From positions 498,501 through 562,500 of the forward strand of contig JBANSL010000003.1 in assembly GCA_037127255.1 (NCBI GenBank): DNA of 64,000 nucleotides, written 5' to 3'. The DNA comes from Persicaria tinctoria. Taxonomy: Eukaryota; Streptophyta; Magnoliopsida; Caryophyllales; Polygonaceae. Below the pieces are notes generated by a model, which made no database searches, was not told the DNA's origin, and worked only from the letters and a program-made list of their open reading frames with translations. Shown in pieces: positions 1 to 11,940 of this stretch (its first letter is position 1; every line of letters begins with the position of its first letter). Made by a program: the position numbers and the translations under genes.

Positions 1-273
1 TTTACCGACCACCGTCGGTTCAATACTAGTAGTTCAAAATAAGCGAGTGTTTCAAAAACGCAATTTTTGGGTCTTAAATTACTAAGTACTCCGTACATCA
101 TAATAATTATTCGGGTTCGCTATATGCACCCCAAATCATGCACGTCATTTTCGACGTGCATGATTAAAATGGGTTAATTAATTTTTTACGTTGGATTTAT
201 GGTGTATATAACAACACCCTAATTATTTCTAGTATATTGTAATATTTTTTGAACAAAGGATTTGCTATTTTTT

Positions 274-364
<91 letters not shown>

Positions 365-1388
365 CTCAAGTCTTTGAAAAAGAATCTAAATAAACAACTA
401 CTACTTCTCAAAAACCTAAGTTTTGGGCTTTAACGTATCTAGCGAGTTGTATTGTTTTTGGAACCAATGCGCCTTTGAGTAATCTGCATCCATGCGTTAG
501 AAAGTCAGCTTGGATTTACTGAACTAACAAACTACACTAATTTTCTCAAACGGGATCCAAAAGATACAATACAAATGTAATTAGGAAGTGATTACCTTAA
601 TTGGTAATAAGAAATCAAGGTCAGGGAAATAAACTATCCAACCCTTTCAAATACTGACGTGGTAAGAACCACAAGTACAAGCTAAATTCATAAAATAAGA
701 GCCCCAAAAATACATTAATGGGTGATAACTATGACTTGGTAGTTGGGAGCTAATCCTAAAAGACAGCAGTAATTCTAACTCCAAACTGACTGATTGCTTA
801 AATGTACCCTCTACAAATAAGAAGCGTGATAGCAATTTTGAAAATCCAATGTGACATATAGAAGAGTTTAACAAATGAACAGAGTTCTGAATGCTAGTAA
901 TAATATACAAGGGACTTGTTATGATACAGGAAAGTTCATCATCACGAATTTTTGTACCTTGCATCCTTTGATATTGCAAAACTGATGATCTTACAGACTT
1001 TCTCTTATAGCCATCACGCTCTCTGCATTTGAAAGGCGGAAACATTAACTTCATATAAGCTTGGCAATAAGATACGGAGTATTGCAGTTTCATGTTTTAA
1101 TGGCAAAGGAAATCCCAATAATTTGAAAATTTCCCGTTAGTCAAGGTGCTCAAATTAGTGGACAGAAAGTGCGCCTTTGATTCAAAGGGATTGGAAATTG
1201 TTCTAACATAAACCTTTTTTGGGCCCATACTTGATGTCTAGCAATAAAACAATGCATTGCGAACAGATGAATAATCCAGAAGAAACCAAGTATAAGCAGA
1301 GAAAAGTTACCTCAGGTGTAGCAATACCAAAAAGAAAAGCCCCTTGGAATTCTGAACTTCTGAAAACAACCAATGGTACACAAAATAT
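1..1388. other. Intergenic, 3' flank of the MED19 gene
   Basis: No gene is supported here. The stretch lies downstream of the minus-strand MED19 stop codon and probably contains its 3' UTR. It holds a long GA microsatellite (annotated separately) and AT-rich sequence. Short open frames such as the minus-strand one at 647-1093 have no recognisable domain. Confidence 0.6.
277..360. repeat. (GA)n microsatellite
   Basis: An uninterrupted GA dinucleotide run of about 84 bp, likely polymorphic in length. A GA/CT tract of this kind can bind BBR/BPC-type GAGA factors in plants, but nothing here ties it to a promoter. Confidence 0.95.
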
Positions 1389-3132
1389 TCAACCGGCAAC
1401 TTTTATGGCACCCATCTCATCCATTTTGGAACTCTTGTGCTGTGATAATTAAGCAAAGGATTTAAGAAGTGATGGTATTATAAATAATAGTAAGATTATC
1501 TCTCAGCACAAGGATAATATCACAGTTAAGTGACCTCACCTTACTCTTTTTGTGTTTCTGAATGTCATTAACATCTTCATCACCATCATGCTTCCTCTTC
1601 TGCAATTTTACCAAGGTGTGAAACGTACGATATCTATAACTTTAAGATGACAAGGACAATATACATCCCCAACACCCACCCACCCACACAAAATAAAAGA
1701 AGGAAAAATAAACAGCTTTGGCTCTAAAAAGGTCAGTATGGCAACCAGAAAACCTCAACAGGATTTGAATTTTGGAATTTCAGTATTGCCATGCTAATTA
1801 GGAGGAGCATGTCAGATCTCCTTCCACTTCTCACAGTATGTACCCCATGAATGCAAATATGCAAGTGCAGAAAGGGTCAAGTTGTATGCACCTTTTCATG
1901 GTGCTTCTTTGTATGATCAGCTCCAGAATCTTGATGCCCATTTTTATCTTTCTTCTCCTTGTCTTTACTACGATCTTTATGTCGATGCTTGTGCTTCTTA
2001 TGCTCTTTATCCTTGTCTTTATCTCGGTCCTTGTGCTTTTTGTGCTTTTTCTCCTTGTCTTTAGACTCAATCTTTGATTTGCCAGCAATTGTGGGTATAC
2101 CCTTTTCTCCCTACAGGAAAGATGAGGTTTGACCAATTAATGTACTTGATAGCGAGCCAAGGATTCAAAAGATATATCAATGGAAAAAAAAACAGTGCAG
2201 AAATGATAGGCTTCAATTGTTTTGAATCAAAAGAAATCAGGGGCCTAACACAGGGATCTATATTAAAACCAAAAGTTAAAACCTATTTACATCTCTTCCT
2301 GTAAAAAGTTTAGGAGGAGATCAAGACTGGTACACTCACAGGAGGCAGATCAACAGGAGCTGTTTCTCGTAGATGAAACGCTTCTTTAAGGACATCCAGA
2401 TCAAAGGGTAACATACGGATCCTATCCTGGGAATAAGATGGATTTTGAATCAGCTGATCCAATTGCATGCCCTCTCCTTTCCTAATATCTGTGTCCCCAA
2501 CAACATTATGAAGGTAATGGGTATCTGCAATAGAAACAGGAAGTGACTTCTTGCAGAAAAACTCATGATGAGGCAACAACTTGTAGCGACTTATCAGGTC
2601 AATGGCACCCGTAAGCTCTCTTGGTCCTGTAGTAAAACCAGCAATATTACAGGTAAAACTCAAATGAGCTAAATAACTATCCAGAGAAGCAACAAAAACA
2701 CACCATGGAAAAAATGCCCGGAACAAAATCATAGTAAACCAAGAAGTAGAGATATTACAAAGTTTTTCCCTTCAATGATAGAACAAAATTTTCATTCAAT
2801 CATGATAGAAAATGAAGCAATGGATAAAAGCAAATCAAAGAATGGTATCTTCAAAATTAATAATAAAAAAATGCCCCAGTAACAGAGACTATGTCAGAAT
2901 TACAAGATGTAAGAAGAAATAGACTACAATTTGATGAGGTAGTTAACTTATGAACCATCACTGGTGACCATCATACACCATAAAAAATTGTATAGTGGTG
3001 GAAAAAGCAGGGAGGCATTGGAATTTGGAACACAAATATGGAAAAAAACAAGTGACAATGATACATGATACATGAACAAAAATCATTCTGCTGATCATTA
3101 CCTCTTCCAAACTTCTTTTCTTCAGGTTCCAT
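1389..3132 (-). CDS. MED19A: Mediator of RNA polymerase II transcription subunit 19 (MED19a-like)
   Basis: MED19 is a head-module subunit of the nuclear Mediator complex, which bridges transcription factors to RNA polymerase II. I reconstruct five exons: 3132-3102, 2626-2340, 2110-1892, 1599-1540 and 1439-1389. All have GT-AG borders and consistent phase, giving 215 codons plus stop, close to the roughly 220 of Arabidopsis MED19a. The start is MEPEEKKFGRGPREL. Exon 2 carries the conserved core, with motifs LLPHHEFFCKKSLP, YLHNVVGDTDIRKGEGMQLD and APVDLPP. Exon 3 is a highly charged Lys/Asp/His tail, and the end is HKSSKMDEMGAIKVAG. A 5' UTR intron probably lies upstream, since the start codon is about 1 kb from the promoter-like sequence. 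Domain, order and length all agree with an intact gene. Confidence 0.93.
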
Positions 3133-4210
3133 CTATTAAAATCAAACAAAGTGCAGGAGCTTCATCACCTATTTCCATTTCAGATAAAAGAACATTAATT
3201 ATTTAATTAATCTTAAAGTAGAAGATAAGTGTTGCAAGAAGCTCAAGCACCACTTTGTAGTCCAATTGGAAGGTAAAAATCATGAAACCACAACATGCTA
3301 CCTATTCCAACCAAAAAAAGGAAGGAAGAAATAAAGCTATTAGATTTGTTCATAGAGATTATGCAAACCACAAAATATCTTCCTTTGTGCAACCCAATAC
3401 AAAATTTCCATCTCACCCATAATGTCCTAAGAAAATAAAACAAAACATCAGCGCAAGTGTAACAACAATTCTGCAGACATAAAAATTTGGATCACCACAA
3501 CTGAAACAAAATTTTATTATCCTGAATTTCCATGTTTCAACCACATGTTCTACAGATCATCCTCTTCATCTTCTTTAAATCACATTTAACATCTTCCAAA
3601 TTCCATCCCCCATCAATCAACAATACCACCATACTTGATCAAAGCATAGGATCCTAATATCTTACAAAATCAATTAACACTAAAGTATTGGCATTAATAA
3701 ACCACTATGAGGAAGATGGAATATGTGCAGATTTTGAGCTAAAATTTCCAAGCTGGCACAAATAAATAGAGTCCACTGTCCGTAGCCCTAACAATGCAAT
3801 TATGCAAAATTAGTCCCCTACCAAATCGATAGCTTACATAAAATGGAGCATAACCAAAGGATTTGAGGAGGATGAGGAAGAAAAGCTCTGGATTCTGCTT
3901 CACTCAATCGAGTCACTCGCCGTTTGATTGAACGCCGCAATTGCAATAGCGTAGCTTCGCAGTTCGAACTTGGCAACGCCACCGGGATACAGAACTGCAC
4001 CGGCCAACACGCAACCGTCGCAATCGGCGAACACGGCAGCGTTATTGGCAAGCAAAACAGGATATCAAGTGGATATAGGGTTTGCACTCTGCCATCGCCG
4101 AACAGTCACAGGCGAGTCGCAGCACAAATAGAAAGGGGATTTTCTTGTTCACAATCGGAGAAGATGGGTTAAGTTAATGGCAAAATCGTAATTTAACGAG
4201 AGGGTTTAGA
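3133..4210 (-). promoter_or_regulatory. Probable 5' UTR, leader intron and promoter of MED19
   Basis: No coding exon is visible between the MED19 start codon and about 4.2 kb. A GC-richer leader-like stretch at 3880-4150 precedes a TGGGCC site II motif (4217-4222) and a TTTAG-type telo-box-like motif near 4203. These are typical of housekeeping plant promoters read to the left. The boundary of the leader intron was not determined. Confidence 0.45.
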
Positions 4211-4222
4211 CATAATTGGGCC

Positions 4223-5070
4223 AAATATGAAACAAAGGCCCAATAGGGGAAGCAGGAGACGTGTGATTAAAACGACGCGTTTGGTGCTTTGACCGCTTTC
4301 CTCCAACTCTCCAAGGAATTCATTCTTCAATCTTCTGTGTGACTGCCATCGTGTCAAATTATGCAACAAATACTTGCAAAAGAGTTAAAACATTGCTCAT
4401 TGTTATTGTCTTATTGACATCAACAAACGTACCCCTAGAGAGAAATTAATCAAATTACAAATCCAAAAGATTGCAAACTCACAATGACGACTCCCAAATA
4501 TATTCCTTGAATTGGTAAATAAAGAGCGGTCATTTCGGGGTTCGAACCGGGGATCTATGAGTACTACCAAATATACTCCGGGGCAATGAGAATTGCCCAA
4601 ACAAGTCGAGAGAATGTTTTCCGAAAAGCCCAGTGCAGGAATAATGGAAGGAAACAAGGGCGAGAGAGAAAGGAGAAAGGCAGAACAAGAAAAATCGGAA
4701 TTACGACATTCGTTGATGGTTTCAACTTTCACATATGCTAGTGTTCAATGGGGACGAAAATGAAGGCATTCCCAAGTGTTGAAAATGGCTCATCTGCCAC
4801 CCCACAATCCTTCTAGCAACTTTGTTTCCTCAGGAACTAACTAAGGTGGCTCGGTGGAACCAGGATGCTGACATGGGCCAAGGAACTAACAGTCGACGCT
4901 TCAATACCTGGCGCCGGGTGCTGGGAAGTGGGAACAGTTGGTTCAGGGGACACCGCTAGTGCTTTGCCCTACCAGCCGGATCCGGTCTTCAATCATTGAG
5001 CTATGCTGGTCTTGAATCCCCAGGTTGAGCAAAGCATACTTTCCAGTCATCGATGGTTAAGCTTGCATCA
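4223..5070. other. Intergenic between two minus-strand genes
   Basis: No protein gene is seen. It contains a tRNA-B-box-like motif on the minus strand (near 4538-4550). The part just below 5071 is probably the 3' UTR of the next minus-strand gene. Confidence 0.5.
4532..4600 (-). repeat. Possible tRNA-derived SINE remnant (B-box-like motif)
   Basis: On the minus strand the sequence CCCCGGTTCGAACCCCG occurs near 4534-4552. GGTTCGAACCC fits the RNA polymerase III B-box consensus of tRNA genes and SINEs. No full cloverleaf, clear A-box or acceptor stem can be drawn, so this is not called a tRNA gene. Confidence 0.3.
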
Positions 5071-7482
5071 TCACACGGGATATATTTGCTTCAACCATAC
5101 TGACAAACAGTGCTTTGATAGATATTCTGGTAAATCCACCTGAAAATGAGAGGGTAAAATGCTAAAAACGTTAACGACGTTTAAAAAATCATTTTAATAA
5201 CATTACCAGTTAGATGACAGGAAAGATCATATATTACATAGTATATAGTTATAGTTACAAAAGCAAGGTGATGAGCAGTTTAGAATGCATTCATCTGGCC
5301 AATGTCCAAAACGAATAAAACAGAAGATTGACACCAGTAAACAAGAAGAGAATACTTACAGTGCTCCAGGAGTTGGAATATCCGTCAATAGAAAGATACC
5401 AGCTTCCAGCCATAGGCTGCAAACTCGAATCATCTATGTCAAGCAATTCATCATCAAATACCTCATAGTCAAGATCCCTCTTCCTTTTCTTCCTTGCCTT
5501 TCTTTTTCTCTTGTGTTTACTTCTGGTCTCAGCTGTGCCATTCCTATCAGACTCACTGTCCTCGGAAGATCCAGCTTGATGTAGAATACTACATTGATCA
5601 GGTTTGTGAAAACTGATACCATTAGTACAAAACAGTGATTCCCACAATGCTGGTGTATGGCATTCCCTGGACATTTTGTACAGAAGAATCCAAGAAAGAA
5701 GGCCAAAAAACTTTAGTATCTCTGTCTTCGTTAACTCAGAGGTAGAGAGCAAACTCTTGGCATCAACAGTAGCATCATATATTTGAGCTCCCAAGTCTTT
5801 AATTTTCGCTTTCTCCTCTTCATCCTCATCATTTTGCATTAGCCGCAAGAGTTGTCGTTTTTTATTGAACAAAGCATTAAGAAGTAGTACCTGGTCCATA
5901 GATATATGGCCACAGCACTCTGAAAGTAGGATTTCAAGGCAATAAGATGAGTTGTCAACATCATACTTCTCTCTTCCACTGACAAAGTCTTGCATCATTT
6001 CTAGCAAGACTAACAACTCTTGCTCATCTAGAATAATAAGAAGACGTTGGCAGAGAAAAGAGAAAGACTCCTCCAATAGAAACTCACTCACAACCTCCCA
6101 AACTTCATCCAAATGTTCCTTGTACATCAGTTTCACAAACCAGTCAACAAAGAATTTGATATCCATGGAGAAAATCTCACCATTTTTTAGAGTCTCAGAG
6201 AATTCATCAGATGACCAGAACTCGGGTACATTGTCTAAAAAATTCTCTACACTTCGCTGCACATCCAAATCAAGAAAATAATGAGGTTTGGTTGCAACTA
6301 CTGCAGGTGATTGTCCATGATATCCTTTCCACTCAAGCTCTTCCCAACAAATGTCCCTATTTATGAAAGCAAACTGTGACAATGCCTTGGCTCCTTTTTT
6401 ATGCTCGGTCTCACCCCCAAAAGCGAAATTTGAAAACCATTGCAGTATACGTTTCGGATGTCCTGCAGTATTCAATAATAAAAAGAAAGGGCTAGAATTA
6501 ACTAAAAGGAAACTCAGTTGCATACTTGCACCAATATCAACAGATCATAACTCTAAAAACATAATGGAGAACGAGAATATAGATTCACACAACAATAACA
6601 GATGAGGGGAATAAATAATAACAGTCATCTAGGCTGCCCAACCCACCAACTAGTCATACATACATGCTTGTAATATTTCCTTGGCATTGAGATACCCCAG
6701 TGTATGCTTAAAGAAAGAAGAAGAGCAAGACCAATTTCAGGTGGAGTGACATATTTATTGAGGCAAAGACTCCAAGTAAATCCTAACAAAGACATCAAAC
6801 ACCTCTTTGTCCATTTCTATGGAACGGCATTCATTTGATATAGCACATCCTAGGGCATTTTAAATTTGTCTACCACTGAATCCTTCATACTCATTTATAA
6901 CTCAGTCATAAGCTTCAATATGCATCTACAACATTATGAATTTGTCCCACTTTCTCTTCACAAATAAAATTCAACTAGGATATTGATGCAACAGAGGGAA
7001 TATCCAATACAAGATATGCATTACAGAATATTAATAATGAATTTAAAAGAAACAAGAACTGATTACAGGCTTCTGGCAGCTTGGCAGGTGATTAAACCAT
7101 ATTAAGGAAACAAAACGTAAAAGGGATGCTATTCTCGAAACTTACCTCGAAAGAATTTCTGAAGAATGCGACTTTTCCTAGCTAAGATCACCCCCAACCT
7201 CCTAGGCCTCTTCTCAAAGATCATTTGCAGAATCTGAACTGCCAAAAGATGATTCGATTTCAACAGGTCCATGAAAAGGTGACGTTGCTGCTGAGGAGTA
7301 ATCGATCTAATACTTGATATAGCATCACAGAGCCATAATCTAGCCTCTGAACGGCCTTCAGAGGTCATAAGGCTCCATAAACTCTTCTCTAACTCAGTAA
7401 AAAGTGATGTTGTTGGATTTGAGGAGCCATTAACATCAGCCTCACCGGCCCAGATGAGTTTGGACAGAAACAACTGAATCAT
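5071..7482 (-). CDS. Uncharacterised plant protein with basic nuclear tract, 502 aa
   Basis: I do not recognise this protein. Three coding exons, 7482-7146, 6462-5360 and 5139-5071, have GT-AG borders and phases that sum to 502 codons plus stop. The N-terminus starts MIQLFLSKLIWAGEAD and is mostly helical and leucine-rich. The middle has an acidic stretch, NDEDEEEKAKIKDLG. Near residue 440 a strongly basic tract, KHKRKRKARKKRKRD, suggests nuclear targeting. The C-terminus in the small last exon is VDLPEYLSKHCLSVWLKQ followed by IYPV. The start follows a leader-intron acceptor at about 7494, and a leader exon probably lies at 7715-7850. The clean phase through 2.4 kb argues for a functional gene. 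No catalytic motif was noticed. Confidence 0.82.
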
Positions 7483-7990
7483 TTTGAAACCTATAACAAC
7501 AATAAATATGAAAAATGGAGGAAACTGCATTAGAACCGGCTGTTTACATACTAAACTTTACAACTCCATCGTAGACAAAAGGGCGATTAACAGGGTTACG
7601 ACTGCTTGAATTCCATATAATTGCATCTTAAACTGACTTCATATGTGTAAAATCAAAGGCAAAATTAAACCTGACAAACAAAATAAACAAGAAGTGCTCG
7701 AAGCGAAGAGCAAGTACCTGATCTTCAAATCTGACAACTCTTCAAATTCTGTGGGATTGAGAGAATCTAGGGTTCCGGTGTCTATAGCTCCGTTTCGCCG
7801 AATCGACGAAGCGTTCGGTTTCGGGTTTTCTCTATGTAGATTTTTTATTCGAATTGCACATTTATTTGGGATATTATACTAGATGACCCTTAAAGTAGAA
7901 TATTTTTACAAAATCTCCCACAAAACAATCCAATTTTGGCGGCAAGCTTGTAATTTCCTACTATGTTTTATACGAAAAGTTATTTTTATC
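7483..7990 (-). promoter_or_regulatory. 5' leader, leader intron and promoter of the 502-aa gene
   Basis: On the minus strand a donor-like GATCAG/GTACTTGC lies near 7713 and an acceptor ATAG lies just upstream of the start codon. This suggests a leader intron of about 220 bp and a first non-coding exon near 7715-7850. No ORF with recognisable content is present. Confidence 0.4.
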
Positions 7991-7994
7991 GCAA

Positions 7995-10745
7995 ATTTTT
8001 AATAAGAAAGAAGTAACCTGATTGGTTAATTAAAAAAACTCACACGCGCTTTTTTTTAAGGTGAACAATACGCGCGCACTTCTCTTCAGTCTTCAAGCTC
8101 GTCAAGCACCAGTGCCGTTAAATATTTGGCTCGGCGAGCAGTTTTAGAGACCATCGACGCCCCTTTCGATCTGTCGGGACGCCACGAGGTTGGGGGGGGA
8201 CTAGGAAGGTAAGAGCTTGAGGGAGAAGTGGTCGAGATCGAAGCATAAAGGGGAGAGGCGATTCCGAGGAGTCGATGGCGAACTCTCAGTTCTGGAGGCT
8301 CGGCGCGACCACCGGTGGTCCTTCGGCGAGCTCATGCTTTACATTCGTCGGCATGTGTTGAAGAGGCGAGGAATGATGGCAGCCATGGGATCGAATCTTC
8401 GGAAGAGATCGAACGAGGCGGCGGAGCCTCCATGGGAGCGAGCTTGGTTAGGTGTTCATAATAGCAAGGAAGGGGGAGCGAGGAAGATGGTGAAGTAGTA
8501 TTGTGGTTCAAAGATGTTTTTAGCTTGAAGAATGAAGACCGAAGAGCCAGTGACTGTGCTTCGAAAGGTTAGGCAGGGACGACAATGGAATTAGAAATGA
8601 ATGAAATAAGAATTCATAGTGTGTGTAAATGATTTATTTTTTAAATATGAATTCATTTTTTGCTCGGCTAAAAGTATCTGAACCATATAGTATAAATTGT
8701 CTGAACCATATTGTATAAATGGGCTGAACCATACAGTTCAAAAGACCTGAACCACACAATAAAATTGATGAACCAGTTACTATAAAATTGATGAATCACT
8801 CTTATTTACTTCATAAACTATTTCTATTTAATTCATGAATCATTATATATTTAGTTATTGAACTACTCTCTATTTATATTTTATATGTGCTGAACCAGTT
8901 ACTATAAAATTGATGAACCACTTTTATTTACTTCATGAACCCTTATATATTTAGTCACTGAACCACTCTCTACTTATATGTACTGAACCGGTTACTGTAA
9001 AATTGATGAACCACTTCTATTTACTTCATGAACCACTTCTATTTAATTCATGAACCATTATATACTTAGTCACTGAACCATACAGTTCAAAAGACCTGAA
9101 CCACACAATAAAATTGATGAACCAATTACTATAAAATTGATGAATCACTCCTATTTACTTCACAAACTATTTCTATTTAATTCATTAATCATTGTATATT
9201 TAGTTATTGAACCACTCTCTATTTATATGTGCCGAACCAGTTACTATAAAATTGACGAACCACTTTTATTTACTTCATGAACCCTTATATATTTAGTCAT
9301 TGAACCACTCTATATTTATATGTGCTGAACCGGTTACTATAAAATTGATGAACCACTTCTATTTACTTTATGAACCATTATATACTTAGTCACTGAACCA
9401 CTCTCTAGTTATATGTGCTAAACGAGTTACTATAAAATTGATGAACAACTTCTATTTACTTCATGAATCATTTCTATTTAATTCATGAACCATTATATAC
9501 TTAGTCACTGAACCATTCTCTATTTATATGGGCTGAACCGGTTACTATCAAATTGATGAACCACTATTTATTTTAATTATTGAACCACTCTCTATGTATA
9601 TACGCTGAACTAATTACTATAAAATTGATTAACCACTCTCTATTTATGTAGTTCAACCCTACTTTTAACATGGTTAAATTCATTTTACTCGTAGTGGTCA
9701 TTTGAACGGTATGGTTCAGACATTTTACACTATATGGTTCGGACCTCTTACACTATATGTTCAAGTGGGTCGGGTGTATAGTATTTCCCACTCTTCATCA
9801 CAAGTGCGAGCCTATTATTGATGCTCTCGTTAGCCTTTTTCTGCTCAAACGAATCCATAACCCCATCGTTCAACACAATCAAATAAATAGATCACTACAA
9901 AGCTCACAGATCACACAAAATCATTGAGGCAATCAGAACACAAATTGCATAGTGAGTGACGCTGGTTATCTCCAACTCCTATTATAATCCCCAACTCGGA
10001 GCCACCGGACACCATGGAAGTGATAGAGAGGGTGGAAGGAATCCCAAAGTGTAATCTCCAATTTTCAGAGTTTATGCTTCGAATTTCCAATCTAAACAGT
10101 CAAAATCAAACTGCGGATTAGGATGACACCGCCAGAGAGCAAGGCACCAGTCGGAATTGGGGACAATGACGCAGTGGATCTCGTCGGCGGTGCACGCCGA
10201 GGGCATATTCTTTACACTCTCATAAGGGCAACTCCCGCAGTAGGACGAGTCCGCCGCCTTGCCCTCAACGTCCTCATCGGCACCGCCGCCGTCGGCTCCA
10301 AGGTCTCCCCCCCGCCGCCGCCTACGGGGAATCCGGTAAATCCAAAACCTAGACTCGATCGATTACGCTCGATCGATAGAGGGAGCTAGAGATGAGCCGA
10401 TACACCGGAGGTGGCAGCGGAGAGGGAAGGGATCGGAAAATCATCGGGTGTGGAGGTTAGAGGTCGTCGGCGCGGGCAAAGCTGAGATGAGGGAGGCCTG
10501 ATTACGAGAAGACTTTAGGGAGGCCAGATTACGGGAAGACTTTGAATCGAATGGCGAAGGAATGAAGAACAGATCGACGGAAGAAGGGAAGAAGCAAATA
10601 AGGAAGGAAGGCCGCCGGATTACAACAAGAAGAGAAGAGAGTGGGTAGAACGCGCTAGTAAGAGCAAAGCGCGTGAGAGGACTAAAAACGCACGCAAAAG
10701 GAAGCGGATGAGCCAGTCAAATTCCTTCTTTCTTTCTCACTTTTG
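7995..10745. mobile_element. Candidate large inverted-repeat element enclosing a tandem array
   Basis: Sequence near 8000-8065, reverse-complemented, resembles 10660-10740. Both contain AAAGCGCGTG followed, after a gap, by an ACTTCTTTCTT-like / CCTTCTTTCTTT stretch. The ends are degenerate and no target-site duplication was seen. Inside are GC-rich flanks (8100-8640 and 9990-10640) with short gene-like ORFs and no recognisable domain, plus the TGAACC array. A Mutator-like element is one reading, and only the inner inverted repeats are clear. Confidence 0.3.
8671..9765. repeat. TGAACC higher-order tandem array bounded by inverted repeats
   Basis: The core phrase is TGAACCACTTCTATTTACTT with variants, repeated in units of roughly 90-130 bp. 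A longer period of about 348 bp is visible: the block from 8727 (CTGAACCATACAGTTCAAAA) recurs from about 9075 with few changes. The outer 75 bp are inverted relative to each other. Left CTGAACCATATAGTATAAA and right TTTACACTATATGGTTCGGA pair when one is reverse-complemented. No open frame runs through the array. Confidence 0.85.
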
Positions 10746-10869
10746 GCATCCTTCTTACCTGAACCCAACCTATATATATATAATTTTTTTGTTTACAGTA
10801 GGCAAAATTTGGATGTTCTACCGACATCCATAATCATCTAACAAGATGATGTTCTGAGTTAACTCAAAA

Positions 10870-11290
10870 TAACATTACAACTCAATTGAGATTTAGCTAG
10901 AAAATCAGCTGCAAAATTCGCCTATCTATAGCAATGCTGGAATGTGATGGTATCAAACTCTTGGCTGAATGAGCGGATTTCTTGAACTATTTGCACAATA
11001 TTTCATGGTATGTTGTCCCCATGATTAATGACATTGATAACACTTAAGCAATCACTTTCAACTATGACTTTTCGTATCCCAAGCTCCATTGTCAGTCTTA
11101 TACCTGCATATAATGCAAATGCTTCGGCCAGGATGACATCCTAACATTGCATTTATGTATCCAAATAACTTGGCCAAAATTATTCCAAAAGATGCACCCA
11201 ACCTGAGGTTGACTATCAAATTTGACCGAAGCATCTACATTAATTTTGACGACATTATTTGGGGGCATTTCCAAAACATTTTATCAGGGG
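10870..11290 (-). pseudogene. Degenerate LINE-type RNase H domain
   Basis: The minus strand reads fragments typical of plant non-LTR retrotransposon RNase H (RVT_3): VVKINVDASVKFDSQ, AEAFALYAGIRLTMELGIRK, VIVESDCLSVINVINHGDN and YR*ANFAADFLA. Active-site-like residues are visible (D in NVDAS, E in AEAFA, D in ESD, D near the end). There are at least two in-frame stops and a frame change near 11160, so it is dead. The remaining retrotransposon domains are absent. Confidence 0.75.
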
Positions 11291-11329
11291 ACCTAAAACG
11301 TTTTGCTGAGTTGCTTTTCACTTGGTCTT

Positions 11330-11900
11330 TACTCCAGCATGAAATCTTATCAATAGTATAAGTTAACACATTGATAGTACTCTTGTCAGAGTTATTGCGA
11401 AAAATAATTATATTTCGCAGCTCCCAAATTGAATGTCATAAATGGCACAGATCTGAAACATCTTAATTATATATTGAAATGCACTACAATAACTCAATAA
11501 GGTATGTGGTAAATGATAATTCATCTGTACTTGATCGCTGTAACTAAATGTTGTACACCGTTAATTAGAGTCACATTGATAGTGATGTCCTAAACTCTAA
11601 TTTGTCTTCGATTTCCACTATTGTCGATTAGCTATAGAGGAAAAAAAATGTAACATATCCTGTATATTATCCAACTTGATTATTATTATCCCAACACTAA
11701 ATTTGAATTCCATCACATTATGGCACACGTACCCCTCTATAGAAAATCAATGTTGCACCACAGATGCATCACTATCCACCGCCGCAGCTTGTTGTGGCGG
11801 GTTGCAACATAAGTGAATTTATTAAAGTAAAAACTAGAGGTGGACTAAAGTGGCGGTCAAGTTTCTCTCTCTCTCTATATATATGAGTACAATCCCTATC
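11330..11900. other. Intergenic, no gene seen
   Basis: AT-rich sequence with no recognisable coding segment. A short CT run ending in TATATA at about 11866-11885 precedes the Helitron-like terminus. Confidence 0.5.
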
Positions 11901-11912
11901 CCTACTTCTATA

Positions 11913-11940
11913 TCTATACTACTATAAAGACGAGGGAGAG
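11913..11940 (+). mobile_element. Helitron-like 5' terminus
   Basis: TCTATACTACTATAAAGACG preceded by A matches the usual form of plant Helitron 5' ends (TC at the start after A, then TACTACTATAAA). I could not locate a matching 3' end with hairpin and CTRR, so element length is unknown. It overlaps the left end of the long inverted-repeat element. Confidence 0.45.

Noticed and set aside
1831..2136. Lys/Arg/Ile-rich minus-strand ORF
   Set aside because: It is a frame shadow of MED19 exon 3; the true frame gives the Lys/Asp/His-rich tail.
4500..4610. tRNA gene on the minus strand
   Set aside because: Only the T-arm-like B-box is present; no acceptor stem, D arm or anticodon loop could be drawn.
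8671..9765. CRISPR-like array
   Set aside because: Units are imperfect and vary in length with no unique spacers, and the window is a plant nuclear genome.
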